From Candidatus Methanosuratincola sp. (GTDB lineage Archaea; Thermoproteota; Methanomethylicia; Methanomethylicales; Methanomethylicaceae): a stretch of DNA of 54,858 nucleotides. Positions 40,300 through 48,622 of this stretch are shown here, in pieces (position 1 is the stretch's first letter; each line of letters begins with the position of its first letter). The DNA lies in assembly GCA_037478935.1 (NCBI GenBank), contig JBBFLR010000009.1, forward strand, positions 1 through 54,858. The letters are read 5' to 3'. Below the pieces are notes generated by a model, which saw only the letters and a list, made by a program, of their open reading frames with translations, ran no database searches and was not told where the DNA came from. The position numbers and the translations under genes are program-made.

Positions 40300-40719
40300 A
40301 TGATGTCTGAAATAAAGAAGATAGAAGAATTAAACCCCGCTTCAAGGAGCGTTGACATTCTCGTAAAGGTTCTCGAAATAAGCCCTCCTAGGGAGGTCTC
40401 TACTAAGGACGGTTCGCAACACCGGGTCTCCGAGGTCCTCGTGGGCGACCCTACGGGGTGCGTCTTGATGAGCCTCTGGGACAGCGATGTCGAGAAGGTG
40501 CAGGTCGGAAAGTCCATATGGGTGAGGAACGGTTACATCTCGCTCTTCAGGGGAAATATGCGTCTAAACACTGGCAGGTATGGTGCAATTGAACCATCTG
40601 AGGAAGAGGTTATAGCAAACACTGAAAACAACATATCGAACAGGTCTTATGACCAGAAGATACCAAAGTTCAGGCCACTCTTCCACGACGATTCGCGTAG
40701 AGATCGGCGCAGGCGCTGA
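40300..40719 (+). CDS. ssb: Single-stranded DNA-binding protein (single OB fold, crenarchaeal type)
   Basis: 139 residues. One OB fold (about 1-100): SVDILVKVLEISPPREV, GDPTGCVLMSLWDSDVEKV, GKSIWVRNGYISLF, MRLNTGRYGAIE, followed by a disordered Arg/Asp tail. This is the Sulfolobus-type SSB rather than multi-domain RPA. ATG at 40300 or 40303. The following gene's open frame runs into its 3' end but its likely start is 40781. Confidence 0.9.
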   Translation: MMSEIKKIEELNPASRSVDILVKVLEISPPREVSTKDGSQHRVSEVLVGDPTGCVLMSLWDSDVEKVQVGKSIWVRNGYISLFRGNMRLNTGRYGAIEPSEEEVIANTENNISNRSYDQKIPKFRPLFHDDSRRDRRRR

Positions 40720-40780
40720 TTTTACAGACCCAAATCCAAACCCTTTTATTCATACTGGAAGAATCCTTTCAACGATAGGG

Positions 40781-41158
40781 ATGCCAATATCGTATCGACC
40801 CGCCCCCGACCTCGAGGCCATGGTCCGCGAGGTCGTCAAAAAGGCGGGCATGAACTACATCGACCCGGACAGGGTTTTCTGCTTCCGGAGCCGCGGCTCT
40901 AGGTCAAAAAGTATCATTGCAAGGTGCTACTCGCTCCCAAAGATCTGGCAGATGGGACTGAACACGCCAGCCCACTACATAATCGAGGTCGTTTCGGAGC
41001 GCTTCGACAAGTTGACCTACGAGGAGAAGGTGAAAGTAGTCATACATGAGCTGCTCCACATACCGAAGACTTTTGGCGGGGGGTTGCGCCCACACAGGGG
41101 ATATGTCACAAATCGGGCAATCAACGAGATCTATGGGAGATTCAAGACGAAAAAATAG
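40781..41158 (+). CDS. Putative zinc metallopeptidase-like protein (HELLH)
   Basis: 125 residues from ATG 40781; the open frame further upstream overlaps ssb and looks noncoding. Contains VVIHELLHIPKTFGGGLRPHRGY, giving HExxH with a downstream His in the HELLH...H pattern typical of small archaeal putative metallopeptidases. The N-terminus has APDLEAMVREVVKKAGMNYID. Function unknown. CTTTTATTCA near 40743-40752 could be a TATA. Confidence 0.75.
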   Translation: MPISYRPAPDLEAMVREVVKKAGMNYIDPDRVFCFRSRGSRSKSIIARCYSLPKIWQMGLNTPAHYIIEVVSERFDKLTYEEKVKVVIHELLHIPKTFGGGLRPHRGYVTNRAINEIYGRFKTKK

Positions 41159-41240
41159 CGACCTGAACATATAAAACATATGCCCATAACAGAAAATATT
41201 ATATCTAAAAAATTTTGATTATTAATTGAGGAATATAAAA

Positions 41241-41306
41241 ATGGCTGCAGCAAAGAAAAAGGAGTACAAGAAGAAGGAAGAAAAGGCAGTGAAGAAAAAG
41301 AAGTGA
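41241..41306 (+). CDS. 21-residue lysine-rich peptide
   Basis: ATG 41241 to TGA 41304-41306: 11 of 21 residues are Lys, the rest Ala, Glu, Tyr, Val. GAGG lies nine bases upstream (41228-41231), and TATTATATCTAAAA near 41197-41210 gives a good promoter. The isolated location with its own promoter and ribosome site supports expression. Composition recalls basic nucleoid or ribosome-associated peptides, but nothing more can be claimed. Confidence 0.5.
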   Translation: MAAAKKKEYKKKEEKAVKKKK

Positions 41307-42131
41307 TCAGAGCAAAAAGTCCGGAACGAAAGGTCTTTCTTTCCAGTAGTTGTTTTTTCTTATATCCTCAATTCTAATCGGGGTGCATACTCTGCTCACC
41401 AGTCCGTTCAGGGAAAATGGCACCCTCGCCAACCGTGCCTCACCGTCGGTCACCCATTGATCTATGGGAAACCCTTTCTCCACCAGGGACTCTGCGAGCC
41501 TCTTCCTTTCCTGGAAGTCCATCGAGCGGCCCGCCTCGTCCAGCACATAGATGTGGAACCCTCTGCCTGAAAAAACAACAGAGAGGTTGTTGAAGCCCCT
41601 CTCCAGCAGCTCGCCATGGAGCCTTACGGTCTCGTCGATCGCCTTGTTGAAGCAGATGTAGCAGAACTTGAAGGTCGAATGACCTTTTACCCTGTCCTCA
41701 AGCGACCCGCAGTTCGGGCAGTCTATGTTCTCAGGATCGACGTCGAACATGAGCTCCTGCCCGACCAGCTCTTCGCAACCTATGCACCTCTCGCCCCTAT
41801 CGTCGCACTCTGCACAGCGATCCTGATCCCTGTAAAAGTTCCTATCGTAGTAGAGATCCTCAGGAAGAAACTCCAAGACCATCTCCTTCAGCTCCTCCGA
41901 GGTCCCTGCGGTGAAAAAGAGGAGAACACCTGCCTTGTCGGCATACTTTCTCCTGAAATATCCGGACTCGTTTCCAGGATCAAGTTGGAATATCGGCATC
42001 TTCGCCCTTCTGGCGCTATCCTTGAACCAGGATTCAATCCTACCGAAGTCAAGCCTGCTGTAGTACCCTTCCCTTTCCCTTACCTTTGAGGGTCTGTGGT
42101 TCACCGGATAGCAGTGCCTGAGCCTCGACAA
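41307..42131 (-). CDS. Archaeo-eukaryotic primase small-subunit-like protein
   Basis: 274 residues, shorter than typical PriS (about 330). Two cysteine clusters (CAECDDRGERCIGC and CPNCGS...CYIC) sit around the AEP acidic motif ELMFDVDPENID (DxD), and SVVFSGRGFHIYVLDEAG matches the SGRGxH motif II. The third acidic residue is probably in the C-terminal part (GFPIDQWVTDG). Could be PriS itself in this lineage or a separate primase-polymerase. The ATG at 42131 is close behind the DHS stop, so they form one operon. Confidence 0.75.
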   Translation of the reverse strand: MSRLRHCYPVNHRPSKVREREGYYSRLDFGRIESWFKDSARRAKMPIFQLDPGNESGYFRRKYADKAGVLLFFTAGTSEELKEMVLEFLPEDLYYDRNFYRDQDRCAECDDRGERCIGCEELVGQELMFDVDPENIDCPNCGSLEDRVKGHSTFKFCYICFNKAIDETVRLHGELLERGFNNLSVVFSGRGFHIYVLDEAGRSMDFQERKRLAESLVEKGFPIDQWVTDGEARLARVPFSLNGLVSRVCTPIRIEDIRKNNYWKERPFVPDFLL

Positions 42132-42137
42132 AGACCA

Positions 42138-43103
42138 TCACTTCACAATGGCGCCGGCGAGCAGTGGGAGGGTGATTGTGACGTCTCCGAAGACTGCGAT
42201 GTGCCTAGCCTTCGGCTTGACCTTGCCCCAGGAGATTGCCTCCTTCGGCAACGCGCCTGATAGGCTTCCGTCGTACTCTTGTGCCGTGGTCAGGTATATA
42301 CAGTAGTCCAGCCCTTCCTTGAACTGGTTCCACCATATCACGTGGTGCTTGCTTATGCCGCCGCCTATTATGAGGGCGCCAGTCCTCTTGGAGTCGAAGA
42401 CTGTATTCAATATCCTGCTCATGTCGCTGAAGAGGTCGAGGGTGAACCTGTTGGTCTGCGCGTAGAAGAAGAGGTTTGTGCCGAAGGATCCGTCGATGAC
42501 CCCTGGGACATACACCGGGACCCCCTTCTCGTATGCCGCCCTGAGGAAGGAGTGCTCGTCGTCAATCCTCTTACCAAACTCGAATGCCAGCTCGCTGGGT
42601 GAAATCGAAGATCTTCCCTTTAGGATATCAGGGAGCTCCTTCCTCATCACCTTCTCAATCAGCGGACCATAATCCTCGAGCGGGATAAGCACATTTCCGA
42701 GCCGGTGTATCTCCAGCTCGTTGAGCATGACGTCATCCAGCTCGAACTCGCCAGCGGAGTATCGTGCGCCGAAGCTCCTTGCGATGTCGTGATCCAGGGC
42801 ACCGCAGGTGGTAACGATCACGTCCGCCCAGCCTCCCCTGACCAGATCGGCTACCACGCCCCTGAGACCCGTCGAGATTATGTTGCCTGTGAATGAGAGA
42901 AACTTCACGCACCCCTCGGCACTCATCTCCTCCATGATCTTCGTCGCCTCGCTGAGCTTTGGCGCCATGAAGCCGCCCATCCTGCCGAACCCTTCCACAA
43001 GTCCCCTCACGCTAGCGCATTCCTTGACCGAAAGGTCCTCCACCTTCCTAGAAAGCAAACTCTCCCTAGCCCTCGTCTTTTCGTCTCTGCTCAGCTCAAC
43101 CAT
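42138..43103 (-). CDS. dys: Deoxyhypusine synthase
   Basis: Modifies a lysine of aIF5A with spermidine-derived aminobutyl. 321 residues. FLSFTGNIISTGLRGVVADLV, VIVTTCGALDHDIARSFG, YAGEF-like YSAGEFELDD, GGGISKHHVIWWNQF, ALPKEAISWGKVKPKA containing the catalytic Lys (SWGK), and FGDVTITLPLL. NAD-dependent. Operon with the primase-like gene downstream and MBL hydrolase upstream (10-nt gap). Confidence 0.95.
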   Translation of the reverse strand: MVELSRDEKTRARESLLSRKVEDLSVKECASVRGLVEGFGRMGGFMAPKLSEATKIMEEMSAEGCVKFLSFTGNIISTGLRGVVADLVRGGWADVIVTTCGALDHDIARSFGARYSAGEFELDDVMLNELEIHRLGNVLIPLEDYGPLIEKVMRKELPDILKGRSSISPSELAFEFGKRIDDEHSFLRAAYEKGVPVYVPGVIDGSFGTNLFFYAQTNRFTLDLFSDMSRILNTVFDSKRTGALIIGGGISKHHVIWWNQFKEGLDYCIYLTTAQEYDGSLSGALPKEAISWGKVKPKARHIAVFGDVTITLPLLAGAIVK

Positions 43104-43113
43104 GATTCCACCC

Positions 43114-43770
43114 CTAGACCTCTAAACTCTCCCCTTCCTTCATTATTACGACCTTCGTGCCGACCCTCTCCTTTACCAATGCAGCGAAACGGTAAGGGTC
43201 CTGCCTTATTGCCTCGAATGTGTTGTAATGCATCGGTATTACCAGCTTGGGTCTTATGAGCTCGGTGGCGACCGCAGCCTCCTCGGGCCCCATCGTGAAT
43301 CTGCCTCCTATGGGCAACATCGCCACGTCAGGTCTGCAGATTTCCCCTATCAGCTTCATGTCCCCGAATAGCCCTGTGTCCCCGGCGTGGTAGAGCCTGC
43401 CCTCCCTGCCGGAAAATATGAAGCCGCAGGGATTACCCGTATGCAGTGCCGGGACGCAGTCGATCTTAACTCCCCTCACGAGGCAGGAGCCTCCCACGTT
43501 CACTGCCTCGGCTCTCTCTACCCCCTCCCTCTCGGCAATCTCGACAGTCTCATATATGGCCACAAAGCATGCCCCGTCCCTCTTTGCGATCTCTGCAGAG
43601 TCCCCGAAGTGGTCAAAGTGCGAGTGCGTGACTGCGACTATGTCTGCTTTCGAGACGTCCGCCAGTCTGAGTCTCGAAGAAGGATTCTTTGTGATGAACG
43701 GGTCCACCACAATGGTTATTCCATCCAAAACCACCTCAAAGCCCGCGTGACCCAAGTAGCTGATCTTCAC
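43114..43770 (-). CDS. Metal-dependent hydrolase, metallo-beta-lactamase fold (UPF0173 type)
   Basis: 218 residues from GTG 43770, chosen for the GGGGTGA before it; the TTG at 43785 is an alternative. KISYLGHAGFEVV opens the fold; HSHFDHFGD is the HxHxDH zinc motif; ALHTGNPCGFIF, YHAGDTGLFGDMK and IPMHYNTFEAI supply further ligands. The family is conserved in archaea and bacteria with unknown natural substrate. First gene of the MBL-DHS-primase-like operon. Confidence 0.92.
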   Translation of the reverse strand: MKISYLGHAGFEVVLDGITIVVDPFITKNPSSRLRLADVSKADIVAVTHSHFDHFGDSAEIAKRDGACFVAIYETVEIAEREGVERAEAVNVGGSCLVRGVKIDCVPALHTGNPCGFIFSGREGRLYHAGDTGLFGDMKLIGEICRPDVAMLPIGGRFTMGPEEAAVATELIRPKLVIPMHYNTFEAIRQDPYRFAALVKERVGTKVVIMKEGESLEV

Positions 43771-43857
43771 GAAATCACCCCACAAAGGGATATTGCTGCA
43801 TTCATAGGCAATCTATTTTTATTCAGGTGCCCTAGTATAAAAACGACGGTGCAAAAA

Positions 43858-44127
43858 ATGGAAGTGGAGAACACTGGAGAGGCCTTCATGATAAGGCTCT
43901 CCCCAAGGAGCTCGGCTGAGTTGGCATACCACATCGAGGGCAGCCTCATTTTCCTCGATTCCACCTATACGCCGGAAGAATTCCGCGGGAGGGGGGTCGG
44001 CGCCAAGCTGGTCGAGGCTGCCATAAGCTATGCAAAGGAGCGGGGTCTCAGGATCGTCCCTGTCTGCCCCTTCGCATTGGAATACTTTAAAAAACATCCT
44101 GAGCACGATGACATCCTGTCGCAGTGA
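43858..44127 (+). CDS. Small GNAT-family N-acetyltransferase (YjdJ type)
   Basis: 89 residues from ATG 43858. Compact GNAT domain of the short YjdJ/PF14542 kind: AELAYHIEGSLIFLDSTYTP and EEFRGRGVGAKLVEAAISYAKE, with the acetyl-CoA loop RGRGVGAKL and VCPFALEYFKKHPE. TATAAAA at 43836-43842. Its TGA overlaps the GTG start of the SpoIIM-like gene. Confidence 0.9.
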   Translation: MEVENTGEAFMIRLSPRSSAELAYHIEGSLIFLDSTYTPEEFRGRGVGAKLVEAAISYAKERGLRIVPVCPFALEYFKKHPEHDDILSQ

Positions 44128-44708
44128 TTGAGATGAGGCCTCTTAGAGATAATGCCAAGTACTTGGGTATCACAACCGCCCTCTTCCTCGTCGGGATGAT
44201 TTTTGGAGTCGTTTCGGGATACTCGGGAGGGACAGGTGGATCGGACTCCATAATTGAGGGATTGGAGCCCCTCTTCCAATTCTACAGGCCTTACCAGCCA
44301 CTCACGGTGGTATTCCTATTCTTCAAGAACCTGCTGACTGCTGGGATGGCATTCGCCCTTTCGCCGCTGATCGTAGTGCCTGCAGCGATCCTCCTCCTCA
44401 ACGGCTACCTCTTAGGGCTGGTTGGGACTATCGTGTCAAGAGAGATTTCGTTTTTGGCTGCCCTTGCCGCGTTGGCTCCCCACGGGATCTTCGAGATGCC
44501 CGCGTTGGTGATCGCGGCAGCAGCAGGATTCAGGCTCGGAATCGCAGTTCTTAGGAAGATAAAGTCCAGGATGGTGCGGGCCGATTTCTCTGTATCGGCT
44601 GACTTTGAAAAATCTTTGAGACTCTTCATACTTTCGGCGATCCTTCTCTTCGTCGCCGCGATAATGGAGACCTATGTCACTCCGTTTTTTATGGGCGTCA
44701 GCCCGTGA
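44124..44708 (+). CDS. Stage II sporulation protein M-like (DUF95) membrane protein
   Basis: 194 residues, five or six membrane helices. SpoIIM/DUF95 signatures: ALFLVGMIFGVVSGY, FFKNLLTAGMAF, and AALAPHGIFEMPALVIAAAAGFRLG. Archaeal homologues have no link to sporulation and their function is unknown. GTG start coupled to the GNAT stop. 3' end overlaps the regulator gene by 11 nt. Confidence 0.88.
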   Translation: MIEMRPLRDNAKYLGITTALFLVGMIFGVVSGYSGGTGGSDSIIEGLEPLFQFYRPYQPLTVVFLFFKNLLTAGMAFALSPLIVVPAAILLLNGYLLGLVGTIVSREISFLAALAALAPHGIFEMPALVIAAAAGFRLGIAVLRKIKSRMVRADFSVSADFEKSLRLFILSAILLFVAAIMETYVTPFFMGVSP

Positions 44709-45735
44709 CCTCTACCACGTTCCCTGTATCCGGAGTGCATCGGAGACCTGGCTCCTCCTCGACTCTGATCCGGAACTCTTCACTCCGGAGGACATTTAGA
44801 AAGGTTTGCAGCCCCTTTTTGTGCAGCCTCCTCTTCTCACAGACGAAATCGAATTCCTCATCACAGATCTTTATAAAATCAAGACCGAAACGTTCCGCTG
44901 CCGCCCTGAGGCCGATGCCAATCGCTGCCCTCCCCTCGTATACCTCCTTCGCAACCTCCTCGTGCGTCCTGAGTTCGTGCTCGTACCCTCTTAGTTTGGA
45001 AGGATCAATCCCATCCTGGAGGATCAGCCTCTCCAAAATGTTTCGGGTCCCCGAGCCCGCATTTCTGTTAGCAATCTTGTACCCTTTCTTTACCACATCC
45101 CTCAACGAATAGATCCTTTTGGGGTTCCCGCTCTCCACAATGAACCCCTGTTCCCTCAGGTATCCCTTTATTAGTAAAGCCGAACCGGCTGGCCAGAACT
45201 TTCTGATGAAGGGCGCGTTGTACTTCCCGCTCTCCTCGTCGTAGATATGTAGCCCCGCTAGGTCCGCTTCGCCTATCATCACTGCCGTGATGCCCGCAGT
45301 AGATCCAACTTCAGCTATCTCGACCGACAGTCCCTGCATCAGCCCAGAGATCACCTTGATCCCCATACAACTGCTGCCCACAATTACAAGATCCGCTCTC
45401 CTGACTTCGCGGAATACCCTTGGAGTCCTTGCACCAAGGCAGGCACCCACTTTAGCTTCGATCCGGAGATATTCTTCCAGAAGCTCCTCTCCTTTTGCGG
45501 TAAGCGAAGTCCCGCCGCCGTCCTCCCCGCCCCTCCTGGAAAACACGATGGCTTCGCCCAGCCTTCTAGACATATCCTCAACCAAATTCCATGCATGGGC
45601 ATACGTTATTCCTGCTGATTTTGCTGCCGCGATCAAGGAGCCATAGTTCCTGACGCCCTCAAGGATTCTGGCCTCCTTCTCTCCTATAATGTACTTTCCT
45701 TTCTCTTCAAGCCAGACTAGATACCTCGGTTCCAT
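44698..45735 (-). CDS. ModE-like HTH regulator with substrate-binding domain
   Basis: 345 residues. Residues 1-105 are a LysR/ModE-like winged helix (RILEGVRNYGSLIAAAKSAGITYAHAWNLVEDM, read as blocks). Residues 110-345 are a PBP-like domain (VIVGSSCMGIKVISGL, STAGITAVMIGEADLAGLHIYDEESGKY, ANRNAGSGTRNILERL) related to tungstate/molybdate-binding proteins. It is divergent from the tup operon over an 80-nt intergenic region with a tandem 13-bp repeat. Likely senses the oxyanion and controls the operon and itself. Confidence 0.92.
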   Translation of the reverse strand: MEPRYLVWLEEKGKYIIGEKEARILEGVRNYGSLIAAAKSAGITYAHAWNLVEDMSRRLGEAIVFSRRGGEDGGGTSLTAKGEELLEEYLRIEAKVGACLGARTPRVFREVRRADLVIVGSSCMGIKVISGLMQGLSVEIAEVGSTAGITAVMIGEADLAGLHIYDEESGKYNAPFIRKFWPAGSALLIKGYLREQGFIVESGNPKRIYSLRDVVKKGYKIANRNAGSGTRNILERLILQDGIDPSKLRGYEHELRTHEEVAKEVYEGRAAIGIGLRAAAERFGLDFIKICDEEFDFVCEKRRLHKKGLQTFLNVLRSEEFRIRVEEEPGLRCTPDTGNVVEVTG

Positions 45736-45763
45736 GTAAGTCTCTCCTAAGATCTTTAAGAGT

Positions 45764-45789
45764 GATAAGCTATATAGATAAGCTATATA
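45764..45789. promoter_or_regulatory. Tandem 13-bp operator candidate for the ModE-like regulator
   Basis: GATAAGCTATATA occurs twice back to back (45764-45776 and 45777-45789) and covers the TATA elements for both divergent genes. A ModE-like protein binding here could repress both promoters. CGCTATAAGCG at 45805-45815 is a further palindrome. Confidence 0.7.
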
Positions 45790-45821
45790 TACTCAAGAAT
45801 ATATCGCTATAAGCGGTGTCA

Positions 45822-46748
45822 ATGATGAAATCTTACAAATTGGTTTTACTTGCATCTGCTGCAGTTTTGGCAATATTCTTTACTTTAACCTTCTTTGGAG
45901 CATCATCCGAAAAAAAGCTTCTTATTGCAACAACTACCAGCACTGTTGATTCGGGTCTAATGGATTACATTAAACCTTATTTTGAATCAAAGTACGGTAT
46001 AAACCTCTCGTGGTTATCGCTGGGCACCGGGCAAGCTCTAGCTGTAGCTTCAAGGGGGGATGCTGATCTACTGCTGGTACACGATAGAGAAAGGGAGGAA
46101 GCATTTGTTTTATCCGGAAACGGATCCCTCAGGGTTACTGTATTCTACAACGACTTCGTTATCGTAGGTCCTGAGAAAGACCCTGCTAACGTCTCCTCTC
46201 TAAATGCAACGGCTTGCATGGAGAGGATTGCTATCGCAGGAGAATCGGGATCCGCTCTATTCGTCTCCCGCGGTGATGGGTCAGGGACGCACGCGCTTGA
46301 GAAACGCATATGGAAAGCACTTGATATGCAAGGATATGAAAATTCGGAATGGTATAAGGCTGCAGGGTCAGGAATGTCTGCAACTTTGAGGCTCGCAAAC
46401 GAACTTGAGGCTTACACATTAGCTGATAGAGCAACCTTCATCAGACTAAAGGATTCGATGGGCGAGGCGCTAAAGCTTAAAGTGGTCTGTGAAGGGGATC
46501 CTATGCTGTTAAATCCGTACAGCATAGTATTGCTCAATTCATCGAGGTTTCCAAATATCCGATACGAACAAGCAGTAGATTTCCTTCTTTTCATCACTAG
46601 CACCGAAGGGCAGCGGCTCGTCGGTGATTACACCATATCTGGAGAGCACATCTTCTTCCCGATCTACAATATGACGGAATCGATTGGTCTTCCCTCAGAA
46701 GATGCTGAAGTAAATTTCGTTGAGGATCTAAGAGCCAGCAGGAAATAG
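45822..46748 (+). CDS. tupA: Tungstate/molybdate ABC transporter substrate-binding protein (TupA-like)
   Basis: 308 residues from ATG 45822 (GTG 45816 and ATG 45825 possible). Lipo- or anchor signal segment (about residues 6-24), then KLLIATTTSTVDSGLMDYIKP, the TTSTxxSG anion-binding opening of TupA, LGTGQALAVASRGDADLLLVHD and VSRGDGSGTHALE. Binds WO4/MoO4, the cofactor metals for formate and aldehyde oxidoreductases. AT-richer codons. Heads the tupABC operon. Confidence 0.92.
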   Translation: MMKSYKLVLLASAAVLAIFFTLTFFGASSEKKLLIATTTSTVDSGLMDYIKPYFESKYGINLSWLSLGTGQALAVASRGDADLLLVHDREREEAFVLSGNGSLRVTVFYNDFVIVGPEKDPANVSSLNATACMERIAIAGESGSALFVSRGDGSGTHALEKRIWKALDMQGYENSEWYKAAGSGMSATLRLANELEAYTLADRATFIRLKDSMGEALKLKVVCEGDPMLLNPYSIVLLNSSRFPNIRYEQAVDFLLFITSTEGQRLVGDYTISGEHIFFPIYNMTESIGLPSEDAEVNFVEDLRASRK

Positions 46749-46759
46749 AGGATGTTCGG

Positions 46760-47470
46760 ATGGCCGGAATCGAGATCTTTCTTGAGGGCTTCTCAAAGGC
46801 ATTCGAACTGATTCTCGCTAATGACCCAGGAATACAGGCGATAACCGCCCTCTCTCTCAGAGTCTCCCTTACTGCAACCTTACTGGGCTCCGCTTTCGGC
46901 ATTCCTTTAGGATTTCTTATTGGCAGCCATGGCTTTCGCGGCAAATCAATGGTCATTGCAGTGGTGAATACTCTCATGGGAATACCGCCTGTCGTTGTAG
47001 GTCTTGTAGTGTACCTTTTACTTTCCACAGCTGGTCCTCTAGGCTTCCTTAGAATACTTTACACGCCGGAAGCAATGATCCTCGCACAGATATTTCTAAC
47101 GTTTCCGGTCGTATGTGGCATAACCATTTCGTCCGTTCTCGGACTAGACAAGCGTCTGAAGGAGACCTTACAGTCCTTATCAGCTCCGAAGCTATGGGAG
47201 GCTGTAATACTACTGAGAGAGTGCAGGATTGGTCTTCTCACGGCGGTAATGGCTGCATTTGGTGCCGCAATCTCTGAAGTGGGGGCGATCATGATGGTGG
47301 GGGGGAACATCCTTGGATATACAAGGGCCCTCACCACCGCTATAATGCTCTACACAAATACTGGTGAGTTCGCCCTCGCGATTGCCTTGGGAATTATCCT
47401 CATGCTTCTTGCGTTTGGAGTCAACTTGACGCTAACGGTCATTCAGGTAAAGCACGGGAAAAGGAGGTAG
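46760..47470 (+). CDS. tupB: Tungstate/molybdate ABC transporter permease (TupB-like)
   Basis: 236 residues, five or six helices. ABC permease EAA-type loop SAPKLWEAVILLRECRIGLL and GAAISEVGAIMMVGGNILGYTRALTTAI are strongly TupB-like. 11 nt after tupA and 4 nt before tupC. Forms the membrane channel for the oxyanion. Confidence 0.93.
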   Translation: MAGIEIFLEGFSKAFELILANDPGIQAITALSLRVSLTATLLGSAFGIPLGFLIGSHGFRGKSMVIAVVNTLMGIPPVVVGLVVYLLLSTAGPLGFLRILYTPEAMILAQIFLTFPVVCGITISSVLGLDKRLKETLQSLSAPKLWEAVILLRECRIGLLTAVMAAFGAAISEVGAIMMVGGNILGYTRALTTAIMLYTNTGEFALAIALGIILMLLAFGVNLTLTVIQVKHGKRR

Positions 47471-47474
47471 TCTT

Positions 47475-48197
47475 ATGGTATATGCAGAGCTACGATCAGT
47501 CCGAAAAAACTACTCGGGCAAGGAGATACTGAAAGGCATTTCAATTGAAATCCAGCGCGAAGATTTTATTTCAATAGTCGGCCCAAGCGGCTCGGGTAAG
47601 ACAACACTGCTCAAGATTATTGGCGGTTTAGACTTTCCGGATCAGGGGGAAGTCTATATCGGCGGGAGTAAGCTCACAAGAGAGAGTGCGGTTAGGATAA
47701 GACCAAAAATCGGGATGGTATTCCAGAGTCCTGTTCTGTTCGATGCTTCAGTATATCAAAATGTCGCTTTCAGCCTAAAGTTCCGTGGTGTGCCGAATGA
47801 ATTGATTGAGGAGAGGGTTAAGGACGTCCTTGAGATGGTCCAGCTAAAAGATCTTCTGAAAAGGAACGCACTGACCCTTTCCGGAGGTGAGGCCCAGAGG
47901 GTTGCACTTGCACGGGTGCTCGTGTTCAGCCCGGAGCTCATACTCCTCGACGAGCCAACTGCGAACCTCGACCCTGCAAATGTGCAAATTATTGAGGGCG
48001 TGTTGAGGAAAGCAAACCTTGAGGGGAAGACTATTGTCCTGGTGACGCATAATATATTCCAGGCCAAGCGACTCGCCAAGAGGGTCGCACTCCTTTTTGA
48101 AGGCGAGATGATCGAGGTCCAGGACGCCCAATCCTTCTTCAGCGCCCCACTCGATCCTAGGACCCGGCGCTTCATTGAAGGAGATCTTGTCTACTGA
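47475..48197 (+). CDS. tupC: ABC transporter ATP-binding protein (TupC-like)
   Basis: 240 residues, no C-terminal regulatory domain. Walker A GPSGSGKTTLLKIIGG, Q-loop MVFQSPVLFD, signature LSGGEAQRVALARVLV, Walker B LILLDEPTANLD, H-loop VTHN. Powers the tup permease. Last gene of the operon; its 3' end overlaps the MTH1187-type gene by 26 nt. Confidence 0.94.
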   Translation: MVYAELRSVRKNYSGKEILKGISIEIQREDFISIVGPSGSGKTTLLKIIGGLDFPDQGEVYIGGSKLTRESAVRIRPKIGMVFQSPVLFDASVYQNVAFSLKFRGVPNELIEERVKDVLEMVQLKDLLKRNALTLSGGEAQRVALARVLVFSPELILLDEPTANLDPANVQIIEGVLRKANLEGKTIVLVTHNIFQAKRLAKRVALLFEGEMIEVQDAQSFFSAPLDPRTRRFIEGDLVY

Positions 48198-48507
48198 GCT
48201 TCTCCTCCACTGCCCTCACCTTGTCCTCCATTGATCTTTTTTTGTCCCTCCTGTCGTCTATCCTGACGCAGGTGAGTACCCTCATTGCCCCTGCTTCCAG
48301 CACTGCATCATGTGCAGACTTGATAACCTCCAGGGCCCGCTCAATGCTTCCTGCTTCAAATACGGTGCCCATTGGGGTAAGCTGATACTTCACCCCAGAC
48401 CCCTTCACTGCCTTGCACGCTCTTGCGACGTATTCGCTGAGGCTTGTCTCAGAGGACCCAATTGGGATGATGCTGAACTCCACAACCACGGTATTCCCAG
48501 AAGACAT
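48172..48507 (-). CDS. MTH1187-family thiamine-binding-like protein
   Basis: 111 residues. VVVEFSIIPIGSSETSLSEYVA, KYQLTPMGTVFEAGSIERAL and AVLEAGAMRVLTCVRIDDRRDK fit the UPF0045/MTH1187 fold, tetrameric and in some members thiamine-binding. Very often adjacent to uptake genes. Here it is convergent with tupC (26-nt overlap), and an ECF S-component lies 2.5 kb away. ATG at 48507. Confidence 0.92.
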   Translation of the reverse strand: MSSGNTVVVEFSIIPIGSSETSLSEYVARACKAVKGSGVKYQLTPMGTVFEAGSIERALEVIKSAHDAVLEAGAMRVLTCVRIDDRRDKKRSMEDKVRAVEEKLSRQDLLQ

Positions 48508-48622
48508 CTCAAATCACATTAAGGATTGCTTCCACTACGATCTATCTATCCATCTATCTATGTTTCACTCAGCCTCAAAAAAGATATCGCAGAAGAAAGC
48601 CAGATCAGTTGGGTCCTGTTTT

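Noticed and set aside
40649-40780. Upstream part of the HELLH-protein ORF overlapping ssb
   Set aside because: Noncoding composition; ATG 40781 has the promoter.
48413-48622. Longer N-terminus of the DUF72 ORF
   Set aside because: Runs opposite the MTH1187-type gene and through a simple repeat; family begins at MLKIGTCGW.
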